The notes beneath the pieces are model-generated. The model did not search any database, was not told where the DNA came from, and worked only from the letters and a program-made list of their open reading frames with translations. Of a stretch of 64,000 bases of DNA, positions 55,587 through 63,273 are shown in pieces. This DNA comes from an uncultured Bacteroidota bacterium (GTDB lineage: Bacteria > Bacteroidota > Bacteroidia > Bacteroidales > P3): assembly GCA_902776365.1 (NCBI GenBank), contig CACYPU010000003.1:1-64000 (forward strand). The letters are read 5' to 3'. Position 1 is the stretch's first letter. The number at the start of each line of letters is the position of its first letter. A program made the translations under genes and the position numbers.

Positions 55587-56619
55587 CCTGTGTTGAAATA
55601 TAATAATCGCAATAATCTTTCATGCCGTCGGGCAACTTTTCTGCTTTCACCATGGAATAGTTATTAACAAAGAAACGCCTCAGTTCCATGAAAGCCTTCT
55701 GACCTGCTTCATCCTGGTCTGGATACATGTGCAAATCATAATTCTTCAGCAGTAATAAGTCTTCTAAAGGTTGAATGGTGGCACTAGGTATTGCCACTGC
55801 CTTTAAACCAGAAGACATCATTGCCAGACAATCCGTTATCCCTTCACTAATATAAAGCTTATCACCTCTATTTAGGGTGTTCAAAATAGGGAGGTTAAAC
55901 AATCTGGTTTTCTGTGCAGCCAAAAACTGGAATCTTGGAGCATCTTTCTTTTCTCCTAAGTATCTCGATTGAATTCCAGCTATTTTACCGTCCTCTTCAT
56001 AATAGGGGAAAAGCAGGCAAGGTGTGTAGAAATAGAAGTAAGTCCCATATTCTCCTCGTCTGACAATCCCTGACTTCACACATCTATCTTCTCCAAATTT
56101 TAATATAAGTGAATCCTTTGCCTTCTTTGAGTCCGTTACCGATTTGATGTTGAGGCCCTGGATAACATCTTTCCTGAAACAGCGCTCATCAAACAAGAAC
56201 TTCTGTGCAATTCTCGACAATCTCGCATTATCAATCAGCCACAAAAGTATTTCCTCATCAAGAGCATAAACTTGATCATCTTTCTTTGTCAAGTAGGTTT
56301 TGCGGACGGTCTTCTTGGCAGGTTTTGCATGGCCTTGATTCTCAGGAATAATGACATTAAACTCCTTCGCCAGCCAAAGACAGGCTTCTTGAAAGCTCCA
56401 TCCCTCATGTTCCATCACAAGTTGAATGGGTCCGCCTCCTTTGTCACAGACAAAGCAGAAGAACAAATTCTTCACTGTGCTGAACTTCAAACTGGGCGTA
56501 TGGTCGTTATGCATAAAGCAATGAGCCTTATGCCGCTTCACTTCCAACCCCAACTTTTCAGCTACGGGCTCAATGGACAGTTCGTTTAAACGGATTACTA
56601 TGTCTTCAGGAATCTTCAT
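55570..56619 (-). CDS. DnaG-type primase (CHC2 zinc finger + TOPRIM)
   Basis: 349 residues. The N-terminal zinc ribbon has C34 and H37 in HCFMHNDHTPSL and C55/C58 in CFVCDKGG, as in phage and plasmid primases. The TOPRIM part has YISEGITDCLA with E259 and the acidic MYPDQDEAG near residue 299. It lacks the C-terminal helicase or DnaB-interaction domain of cellular DnaG and is much shorter. It could make RNA primers for the reverse transcriptase encoded two genes downstream. Confidence 0.88.
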   Translation of the reverse strand: MKIPEDIVIRLNELSIEPVAEKLGLEVKRHKAHCFMHNDHTPSLKFSTVKNLFFCFVCDKGGGPIQLVMEHEGWSFQEACLWLAKEFNVIIPENQGHAKPAKKTVRKTYLTKKDDQVYALDEEILLWLIDNARLSRIAQKFLFDERCFRKDVIQGLNIKSVTDSKKAKDSLILKFGEDRCVKSGIVRRGEYGTYFYFYTPCLLFPYYEEDGKIAGIQSRYLGEKKDAPRFQFLAAQKTRLFNLPILNTLNRGDKLYISEGITDCLAMMSSGLKAVAIPSATIQPLEDLLLLKNYDLHMYPDQDEAGQKAFMELRRFFVNNYSMVKAEKLPDGMKDYCDYYISTQVADGK

Positions 56620-56633
56620 TCATTCTGCTCAAT

Positions 56634-57602
56634 CTACCTAAAAACCGTCAGCTTATTCAAGAAATTAGCCATTGACTTCAACTTCTCACGTGAAGCCTCG
56701 TCTATTCCTTCTGGATCGAAATGCATCACATCGTTACGAATGTTACGTACATCATCAAACATCTGGACAAAAAGAGAACGGTCTACCGATTTCAACCCTA
56801 TTCGCTCCCAATGTTTTGGATTTTCAAATAAACACTGATATTCTCCAAATGTCAAGTCGTCAATAGCATTCACTTTACGACCCTCCTCTTGACATACTTT
56901 CTGCAAATCCTCCATCAAAATTTTCTCATCGAGCAAATGACGAACCTGATTTTCTATTTGTTCAAGTATTACAAATGGCTCTGTCCATGTCAGGAACTGC
57001 GATGAAACATCAGCAGTAGTAACTATTCCACAAGGGGTTCCGTCATTTTCAATAACAACGATGAAATCATTACAATATATCTCCCTAATTGCAAGCATTA
57101 GTGGCGTATCACGTTTATACACCTTAATATTCTCCCGTTTATAGTCCTTTACTTCATTTGAGTCCACTCCTTTCGATCTCGCCTCCCCAATTGTTTCCCA
57201 TGAGATAAACCCGACTATTTTACGAGGACCACCCATAACTGGCAACTGTGAATAGTTATTCATCATCATGAGTGTGATTGCCTTGTCCAAGCAGTCGCTA
57301 TTATCCACAACTGCCGGCTTGGTATTTGCTGCCTTCAACAAGCCAATGCGTTTAATCGGGTCTTCTCTTCGCCTTTTCTTTGCTTTAGGTTTGGGTCGTA
57401 ACTCTATCTCACTATCTATCCACACCTCAAAATAATGAGGTTCCACTTCTAGGTCATTTTCTTTCAAGAAGTTGTCAATCAAATCACACGCCCCTGGAGA
57501 ACGCTTTTCATAGCCCACGGCGGCCACAAGTGTTCTTGGGGTAATTTTCTTAGGGCAGTTTGTCTCTTTAATTTCCCTTGCCAAAGCTTCAAGCGTAGTC
57601 AT
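56634..57602 (-). CDS. CBS-pair protein with HEPN-like C-terminus
   Basis: 322 residues. After an N-terminal region of about 85 residues that ends in a Lys/Arg-rich stretch there are two CBS motifs at about 92-205 (for example LMMMNNYSQLPVM and IVVIENDGTPCGIVTTADV), which in other proteins bind adenine nucleotides. The C-terminal helical part holds RNDVMH at 289-294, an R-x4-H motif typical of HEPN ribonucleases. It is the first gene of the RT/primase run, 14 bases ahead of the primase. It may sense a nucleotide and cut RNA. Confidence 0.75.
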   Translation of the reverse strand: MTTLEALAREIKETNCPKKITPRTLVAAVGYEKRSPGACDLIDNFLKENDLEVEPHYFEVWIDSEIELRPKPKAKKRRREDPIKRIGLLKAANTKPAVVDNSDCLDKAITLMMMNNYSQLPVMGGPRKIVGFISWETIGEARSKGVDSNEVKDYKRENIKVYKRDTPLMLAIREIYCNDFIVVIENDGTPCGIVTTADVSSQFLTWTEPFVILEQIENQVRHLLDEKILMEDLQKVCQEEGRKVNAIDDLTFGEYQCLFENPKHWERIGLKSVDRSLFVQMFDDVRNIRNDVMHFDPEGIDEASREKLKSMANFLNKLTVFR

Positions 57603-57622
57603 TTTAAATTATTATTTTAAAC

Positions 57623-57631
57623 CAAATTATA
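57623..57631 (-). promoter_or_regulatory. Possible promoter core for the RT/primase operon (TATAATTTG)
   Basis: TATAATTTG on the minus strand, 21-29 bases upstream of the CBS-HEPN start. The spacing is short, so this is tentative. Confidence 0.3.
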
Positions 57632-57753
57632 TATTTGACCACAATTAGACCATTGGTTATCCTATTGTACTTCACTTTCCATTAAATTATTACGAAACTT
57701 GAGGTCTCAAACAGCGTTCAACTTGCATCAGTAGAATAGTACAAACAACCTCA

Positions 57754-58782
57754 TCAATCATAAACACCTCGCATAATGAAATCTGGGGTATCAAAAGTGG
57801 ACATTCCGATGGAATGCTCCTTCATAATCTTTATTTCTGCATCATTGAGAGGGTATTTCTTTAAAAACGGCTTAACAACAACTGAATCATATAACTCTAC
57901 ATTTGCATTCATTGTGGCATGCATCTCCCTAAATTTTTTCACAAATGCCGCCAGTTTCTCATCAGACCTGTCCGTTCCCTTGTATAGCACATAGAAGTTC
58001 TCAACCTTCTGTTGGTGATTCGTGTCAATGATCTCATATTCATCTTCTCGCAAAGCATTCTCTATCTTGCGCCGCAATGAAAACTTCAAGTCAGCATTGA
58101 AATCATATGAACCTGCCATTGGGGCCATCTCGTAGATATCAACATCCCTCCCCTGCAGACCATCAATAATTCGTTTCCTGTGCGAATCATTCATCCTAAA
58201 CCACAGAAATACAGCCTTCAGCGCGGCCTTATTAAAGGTCTTTACTCCTGGCTTATCATATACCAATCTAAACTCTTTTTCACGTTTCCAATCCGATTCC
58301 TTGGTACCAAGCATCTTTTGTAACAATAGGGCTTCTGACGAGAAGTCCGTCGCGTCTACTATTGGGACATTTTCCTGATAGTTTACAGTTACCCTATTAA
58401 CTAACCAAGGAAACTGCTCATTCTGTACCAACTTATCTACATCGTATGCAGCACAGAAACCTGTATATTCTCCAGCATAAAGCGACCATAGCAGTTTATT
58501 ATTAGGATAACCTACATCCGATAAAGCTAGAGAATAAACGCCAACACCCCCAACAGTCTTTTTCAATTCCTTCCACTGTGCCCTAATAGAGCTCACGTCA
58601 TAATGGAAGGTAGCAGCAATCACGTCCAACTGTTCATCAACACTATCTGTATACCGCCCTTCAAAACAGTCGTTAAGCTTTTCTAAAGGCGATGCGTATA
58701 TTTGATCTGCAAGCAACATATCTATGTCCCTGCACTTGCCACCATCTTCCTCTTTACATGCTCTGTATTTGAAAGCAATCAT
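57754..58782 (-). CDS. DUF2971 domain protein
   Basis: 342 residues. The middle part (about 80-190) follows the DUF2971 pattern: VYSLALSDVGYPNNKLLWSL, then YAGEYTGFCAAYD, and WKREKEFRLVYD with conserved aromatic and acidic residues. The family is common in defence islands and mobile elements, but its activity is not established. The gene stands alone between two gaps, and its start overlaps a short GC-rich open frame. Confidence 0.75.
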   Translation of the reverse strand: MIAFKYRACKEEDGGKCRDIDMLLADQIYASPLEKLNDCFEGRYTDSVDEQLDVIAATFHYDVSSIRAQWKELKKTVGGVGVYSLALSDVGYPNNKLLWSLYAGEYTGFCAAYDVDKLVQNEQFPWLVNRVTVNYQENVPIVDATDFSSEALLLQKMLGTKESDWKREKEFRLVYDKPGVKTFNKAALKAVFLWFRMNDSHRKRIIDGLQGRDVDIYEMAPMAGSYDFNADLKFSLRRKIENALREDEYEIIDTNHQQKVENFYVLYKGTDRSDEKLAAFVKKFREMHATMNANVELYDSVVVKPFLKKYPLNDAEIKIMKEHSIGMSTFDTPDFIMRGVYD

Positions 58783-58864
58783 CTTAATTCTACTGCATTA
58801 ATTACCGCCCCTGACCAAACTTGCGCCGGAATTCTGTGCTGCACTGTTGTTACCAATCCACCCG

Positions 58865-58910
58865 CTTCAGGCACAAATGGCCTGGCAGCCATTAGAGCCT
58901 TCCGCTCCCC
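58865..58910. repeat. GC-rich intergenic element, copy 2
   Basis: This is the part of the GC-rich patch at about 58802-58971 that matches copy 1 at 48106-48151: the same 46-base spacing, CAGGCACA at one end and AGAGCCTTC plus TCCCC at the other. On the minus strand it lies within an open frame of about 50 codons that stops across the DUF2971 start (ATGA). Whether this frame is translated is unknown. Confidence 0.45.
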
Positions 58911-59036
58911 GCGCAGGCCGTGCAGCCGCAAGCGTCAGCACCGCCTGCCTAAGCCTCCCGCGCTAAAGGGGAATTATCCATTTTACTTTGCGAAAAAATG
59001 TCCATTTACCTTTACCAAATCTTAATGCTCCTCCTC

Positions 59037-59741
59037 CTAGTAACCGCTTAAATGCACATGAAAACCATTTGTCGGACAATCACCATTCTTGAACCCCTCT
59101 ACAAGCTTATCCCTATCAATACCGTATGATGAAGAGACAAAGTGCATGTGCTGTCCCTGATTGCCTGACTCCTTTCCAGCTAAGCCTCTATACGTTCTAT
59201 AGAAACAATACCAACGGCCATCTGGTAAATCCACAAATTGTGCTATTACCTTCTTTTGATTCTCAACCAAATGCAAAAGGGCCGCATCAGACAAATCCGT
59301 TTTCCCTATAGCTTTAATCTTCTCAGAATTGGTAGCGTCAATCATTATTGGAGTTCGTCCTTTTTGTTCATCTGGGACACCACCGTCATATGAATACTGA
59401 CTAAACAACCCACCTTTACGCCCACTTTGAAGTATCCAACACATCAGATCTTCCGGTGTCATCGATTTGTTCCGCAGTAGACTCTCTTGCTTTTTCTTGT
59501 TGTTGGTATCAAACAATGCGAGAAGAAAATCCGGACAAGGTTTGTTCACCCATTCCTCCAATACGGCAAAAGACAACTCCTTGGCTTTATCATTTGGTAA
59601 GCCATGTAGTTGGGTTGCCTTAAAAAATGCGTATGCACCGAACCACATTGCCGGAGATTGTTTCTCAATAACATCCTCTATTGTAGAAACAGTCTTGTAT
59701 AAACTGCCATCTGGGGCCTTGATTACCATTATACGTGGCAT
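59037..59741 (-). CDS. Unknown 234-residue protein of the two-protease module
   Basis: No family recognised. A helical N-terminal half (LEEWVNKPCPDFLLALFD) is followed by a Trp/Tyr/His-rich C-terminal part (DGRWYCFYRTYRGLAG, GQHMHFVSSSYG, NGFHVHLSGY) whose clustered His could bind a metal. It lies 30 bases after the HA microprotein gene and ends the operon that begins with the metalloprotease at 62210. It may be the substrate or effector released by the proteases upstream. Confidence 0.6.
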   Translation of the reverse strand: MPRIMVIKAPDGSLYKTVSTIEDVIEKQSPAMWFGAYAFFKATQLHGLPNDKAKELSFAVLEEWVNKPCPDFLLALFDTNNKKKQESLLRNKSMTPEDLMCWILQSGRKGGLFSQYSYDGGVPDEQKGRTPIMIDATNSEKIKAIGKTDLSDAALLHLVENQKKVIAQFVDLPDGRWYCFYRTYRGLAGKESGNQGQHMHFVSSSYGIDRDKLVEGFKNGDCPTNGFHVHLSGY

Positions 59742-59771
59742 AGTTTCAATGTGGTTTCAGAAATCACCGCA

Positions 59772-60005
59772 CTACTCGTATTGATTTTTACGTCTGTATT
59801 GCTCACTAAGTTCCATTAACTTCTTGAAAGCATCAACCCGGTCTTCTTTCATCTTCCCCGCTGCATACAACTTCTTAGTATGCTTCAACCAATTCAAATA
59901 CCGTCCTCGCTCTTCATCACTATGCTTGCTCGGATTTCGCTTATTGGTCTCAATAAACTTTACTACCTCTTGGTATTTATTCATCCACAATTCATCTTGT
60001 GTCAT
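59772..60005 (-). CDS. Helicase-associated (HA) domain microprotein, copy B
   Basis: 77 residues. One helicase-associated domain: W at position 7, FIETNKRNPSKH, LNWLKHTKKLYAAGKM and RVDAFKKLMEL, followed by a short basic tail. Clearly related to the 64-residue protein at 49766, sharing MTQDE and the ETNxRNPSxH core. It lies between the caspase-like gene (4-base gap) and the unknown 234-residue gene. Confidence 0.75.
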   Translation of the reverse strand: MTQDELWMNKYQEVVKFIETNKRNPSKHSDEERGRYLNWLKHTKKLYAAGKMKEDRVDAFKKLMELSEQYRRKNQYE

Positions 60006-60009
60006 CAGC

Positions 60010-60804
60010 TTAAACCTGAAAAGTAAAATAAGGTCTTAACTCCTCCCCTCTCTTTCTGAACAGCTCTTTTGCTATTGCGATTCTCAGTTCTTGAGGGACT
60101 TGGGGATTGGGAGGTAGTAGTTTATTTACAACTTTCTCAAAATGGGCTGGGTCTCTATCAGGATTGAATACCTCATCAAAAGAATGCTCAGCCGTCATAA
60201 TAAAGAATTCGGTTTTTTTCTTGCCGTCAGGGAGATCTTTCGAAAAATCAATTTCACTATTCAGTGCCTTTATGGCTCTGTGAAAATCTAATATGTTATA
60301 ATAGTCAGAATAAAAAGCCTCAAAGCCCTTCTGGGCATCAGGCATCATTACTGTTCTAGTATTCGCTATGATTGCTCTATATGGTGCCCTTTGTTCTGGT
60401 TCAATATGGGATAGAATCCCTCCTCCCACACATGAAGATAGAACCAAAAGCAAGTTATTGCCCATTATCACATTTAGCTGGCGGGTATAATAGAAAAGTT
60501 CAGCCCACTGAACCTCGTTCGTCCCCATCATAGTACCAATCCCATCCTCATATCCATGAGCAACAATATGGAGAGTAAATATTGTACCCTTTTCGGTTCT
60601 ATTGATAAGGTCCTTAAGAACTGCGATAAACTCTCCTTTTGAATTGACTTTATGATATTCAACAAAGTAATTAGCACGTTCTCCTTCTTTGCACCTAATC
60701 ATATTGTACAACTCTTCTCCAAGTTGAGGATCTGTATCCTTCAACCATTGAATAATGACAATACCTTCTCTTGTTATTTCAAAATCTTCCATATAAAAAG
60801 TCAA
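60010..60804 (-). CDS. Caspase/CHAT-like cysteine protease
   Basis: 264 residues. The catalytic pair of the caspase-like fold is visible: H83 in FTLHIVAHGYEDG and C125 in NLLLVLSSCVGGGI, each after a hydrophobic beta strand and with the usual spacing of about 40 residues. The rest is alpha/beta with a helical C-terminus. No prodomain, repeat or sensor is fused, so control must come from partners. It starts 5 bases after the HExxH protease gene. A start at MEDFE four codons later is also possible. Confidence 0.72.
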   Translation of the reverse strand: MTFYMEDFEITREGIVIIQWLKDTDPQLGEELYNMIRCKEGERANYFVEYHKVNSKGEFIAVLKDLINRTEKGTIFTLHIVAHGYEDGIGTMMGTNEVQWAELFYYTRQLNVIMGNNLLLVLSSCVGGGILSHIEPEQRAPYRAIIANTRTVMMPDAQKGFEAFYSDYYNILDFHRAIKALNSEIDFSKDLPDGKKKTEFFIMTAEHSFDEVFNPDRDPAHFEKVVNKLLPPNPQVPQELRIAIAKELFRKRGEELRPYFTFQV

Positions 60805-60809
60805 TAAGA

Positions 60810-62210
60810 CTATTGTCCTGTTTCGAAAATAGGTTCATGTCCAGTCAGATTCCAGTGACGCCAGATAGCCGCAACTGGACAATAATCTGTATCTTCTTGC
60901 GCCCTTTTCCAAGGTGCATTATCACAACGTTCATTCACAGTTATTTGAGAACCCGACTGAGTGGAACTCCATTTACAATAATCTTTCAATAGGCATTCTT
61001 TCGCCCTATAGTCGCCGCCAAATATCCTTCTTATTTCATCAATTGCCCAATATAAACCTGGCATAAAACTCTCAGAAGGCTTGAAACCTTGAGGGGGGAC
61101 TATAGAGCCTTCATTATCCGAGTTGATAACCAATGGTGTCCCTAAACCTAAATAAATGGAGCAGAATGCCGGATTGCTCCTCACATCACCTTGATTACAG
61201 AGTAAAACATCCAGGAAATAATGTGGAGCAATATCTCTTAATTCCTTTGCCTTCTTCCAAACTACATTAATCCAATCATTAAGCTCCGAAGCAATTGGCA
61301 TCTTGAAATACTCTTTAATTTCGTCATATACGTATGATTGAATATTTGCAAAGCGTTCAATTGTAAAGTGAATAAACTCGTGCCCGATTCTATATAATTC
61401 ATCACATATATTAATAACATCTTCATCATTATTCACTTGAACTCGTTTTACAAAACCGATATCTCGCAAATGTTCCAGAAGCTTTACAAACGTTAAACCG
61501 GGGTTAAAAGTCAATAAAGATAAATCTGCAACTCCAACAACAAATTCAAGATATTTTGCCAAATCCGGATAAATCAGTTCTGCCAGCATCCAATTAATCA
61601 TATATGGATAATCAGACGCATCTTTATATGGGAAACCATTCTGAGTGAACACAGATTGAAAGCAGCGCCTTTCTATCATGTATGCCATACCTTCGGTCAA
61701 AATATTACCACCGAAAATGGAACAGTGTTCTTCGTTTGTTTGGGTATCTTTATATACTAAATGAACATATTCTATAGTTTCTCCTTGTACATCTGTTTGT
61801 CTAACTTCATATGATACAATTTCGACCTGTTGATGCTTTGGATTAATCGGAGAACCAACATAGTATTTTCTCAACAATAAGTTTCTAAAACCGAAATCTC
61901 CTCTATTATCTTGTATCTCTTGCGGTACTCTAAAAGTACCTTTTTCCATCTTTCCCACACTAGCTGCGACAGATCTTACAAAGTAAGTAGTAACACTAAG
62001 GTTCATTAACCCATATAATGTGGTTACATCTTGTAAGTAATGTACATATTCGTGGAAGAAAAAAGAAAAAGCCCCAAATGGAATATTTGGAACATCATGG
62101 AAATTGGCTAACACCCCTAGTTTTATCCTAAAAAAAGAAGGGATATAATAGTTTCTTCCATCAAAAGCCTCCTGTATGACAGATTTTGAAATCGTCACCA
62201 TATAGTTCAT
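60810..62210 (-). CDS. HExxH putative metalloprotease
   Basis: 466 residues. H53-E54-Y-V-H57 in FFFHEYVHYLQD is a zincin active-site motif; E173 in LTEGMAYMIE is a candidate third zinc ligand. The remainder is helical with several Cys, including a C-terminal cluster (CLLKDYCKW, NERCDNAPW, DYCPVAAIW) that may bind a second metal. No signal peptide, so it acts in the cytoplasm. It is the first gene of a four-gene operon with the caspase-like protein, the HA microprotein and the unknown 234-residue protein. The family was not recognised. Confidence 0.68.
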   Translation of the reverse strand: MNYMVTISKSVIQEAFDGRNYYIPSFFRIKLGVLANFHDVPNIPFGAFSFFFHEYVHYLQDVTTLYGLMNLSVTTYFVRSVAASVGKMEKGTFRVPQEIQDNRGDFGFRNLLLRKYYVGSPINPKHQQVEIVSYEVRQTDVQGETIEYVHLVYKDTQTNEEHCSIFGGNILTEGMAYMIERRCFQSVFTQNGFPYKDASDYPYMINWMLAELIYPDLAKYLEFVVGVADLSLLTFNPGLTFVKLLEHLRDIGFVKRVQVNNDEDVINICDELYRIGHEFIHFTIERFANIQSYVYDEIKEYFKMPIASELNDWINVVWKKAKELRDIAPHYFLDVLLCNQGDVRSNPAFCSIYLGLGTPLVINSDNEGSIVPPQGFKPSESFMPGLYWAIDEIRRIFGGDYRAKECLLKDYCKWSSTQSGSQITVNERCDNAPWKRAQEDTDYCPVAAIWRHWNLTGHEPIFETGQ

Positions 62211-62314
62211 TCAGTATCTTTCGCCCTTCTCTGCGGCCAAAACAAATAAGAGCAAAAAGCCCAAACTCCTTTTGCCAAAGCTATGATCTTTTTGCTCTTC
62301 ATACTTCCCATTGT

Positions 62315-62460
62315 TTACTTCACCCTAACCTCCTCTGGCCCCAACGGAGCATACACCCCGTCTTTAGCTTCAAAGATGATGCTGGGCTCGTACACCTGAA
62401 TGCTATGCCAAGCCATCATAGTGTGACGAGCACTCGTTGGGCTTGTCGATGATACAATAA
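62315..62460 (-). pseudogene. C-terminal stump of a WbuC-like cupin gene
   Basis: A short frame on the minus strand encodes AWHSIQVYEPSIIFEAKDG and VYAPLGPEEVRVK before a stop at 62317..62315. This matches the end of WbuC-like cupin proteins of surface polysaccharide loci. The frame has no start and no cupin core; it begins where the 270-residue gene ends. The stump probably marks where the AAA ATPase pair replaced or cut an older gene. The rest of the gap (62211-62314) shows nothing recognisable. Confidence 0.6.
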
Positions 62461-63273
62461 TTATTTCTCGATATGATACTTTTGTTTAATATACTGAGGA
62501 ACCTCAGTATAGGGAGATTGTAAATCATAGCCATGATACTCCCAATTGCCTGAATGATGAAAGCAAACATAACATCTATTCACAGCATCCCATGTATAAA
62601 GAGATTCGGGAGGGTTGCTATGTGTATAATCCCCTTCAAAATCATCCATTGCCTTGGCCAGCAGAGCTTCTGCTTCTTTCGTGTCGTTCGGGTCATAAGC
62701 AGAAAAAGGAGAAACATCCTTGCCATCAATCTTGTAAGCAAACTGATGATGTTTCAATTGAATAAGAACTGGATGAAACTTTTGGAAATATTCTTTTACT
62801 GCATTCCCACCAGATACGTTAAGCAAATCATGCTTCCTTGTCGAAGTCTTGATTGCGGTTTCCAGTAAGTCATTTTCTCCAAACCCCCGAGTCGATTCAA
62901 TAATATATGCCGTATCCGATGATTCTTCCTGTTTATGCATGGCCACCAACTGGGTCTTCATTTCCGTTTTAACCTTTGCGGACAATCCATCATCAACGAC
63001 ATTAGGAGTTGTCAAAACTATAGCAGCGTCCCCATCATCTTGATAGGATTCGAAGTTCACATTAGAAATCTCTTTCCAGAACAATTCCGGGAGACGGCTA
63101 TGCCCAAAAAGCATTTCATACAATGCATCTCTGAACAAGATGAATCCCTTCCCGGCGCTGACCTCGCGAATAATATCAGTAGTTTCCTCCAACCTCCAAT
63201 AAGCGAGGTCTGGAGAAGAACAATCCACTGCCGTCAGCAAAGGCAAATCTATGGCCACCACACACTTCATCAC
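62461..63273 (-). CDS. Unknown 270-residue partner of the AAA ATPase
   Basis: No family recognised. The N-terminus (MMKCVVAIDLPLLTAVDC) has beta-alpha character, followed by a mixed alpha/beta body with Asp- and Glu-rich segments and a C-terminal Trp/Tyr/His-rich part (WDAVNRCYVCFHHSG). Its start overlaps the ATPase gene stop by four bases, so the two are a coupled pair, a layout common in two-gene antiphage systems where an ATPase sensor drives a nuclease or other effector. Nuclease motifs are not obvious. Confidence 0.6.
   Translation of the reverse strand: MMKCVVAIDLPLLTAVDCSSPDLAYWRLEETTDIIREVSAGKGFILFRDALYEMLFGHSRLPELFWKEISNVNFESYQDDGDAAIVLTTPNVVDDGLSAKVKTEMKTQLVAMHKQEESSDTAYIIESTRGFGENDLLETAIKTSTRKHDLLNVSGGNAVKEYFQKFHPVLIQLKHHQFAYKIDGKDVSPFSAYDPNDTKEAEALLAKAMDDFEGDYTHSNPPESLYTWDAVNRCYVCFHHSGNWEYHGYDLQSPYTEVPQYIKQKYHIEK

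Noticed and set aside
62186-62452. Plus-strand 88-codon frame in the gap before the metalloprotease gene
   Set aside because: The opposite strand carries the recognisable cupin stump in the same place; the plus-strand frame has no family or promoter.
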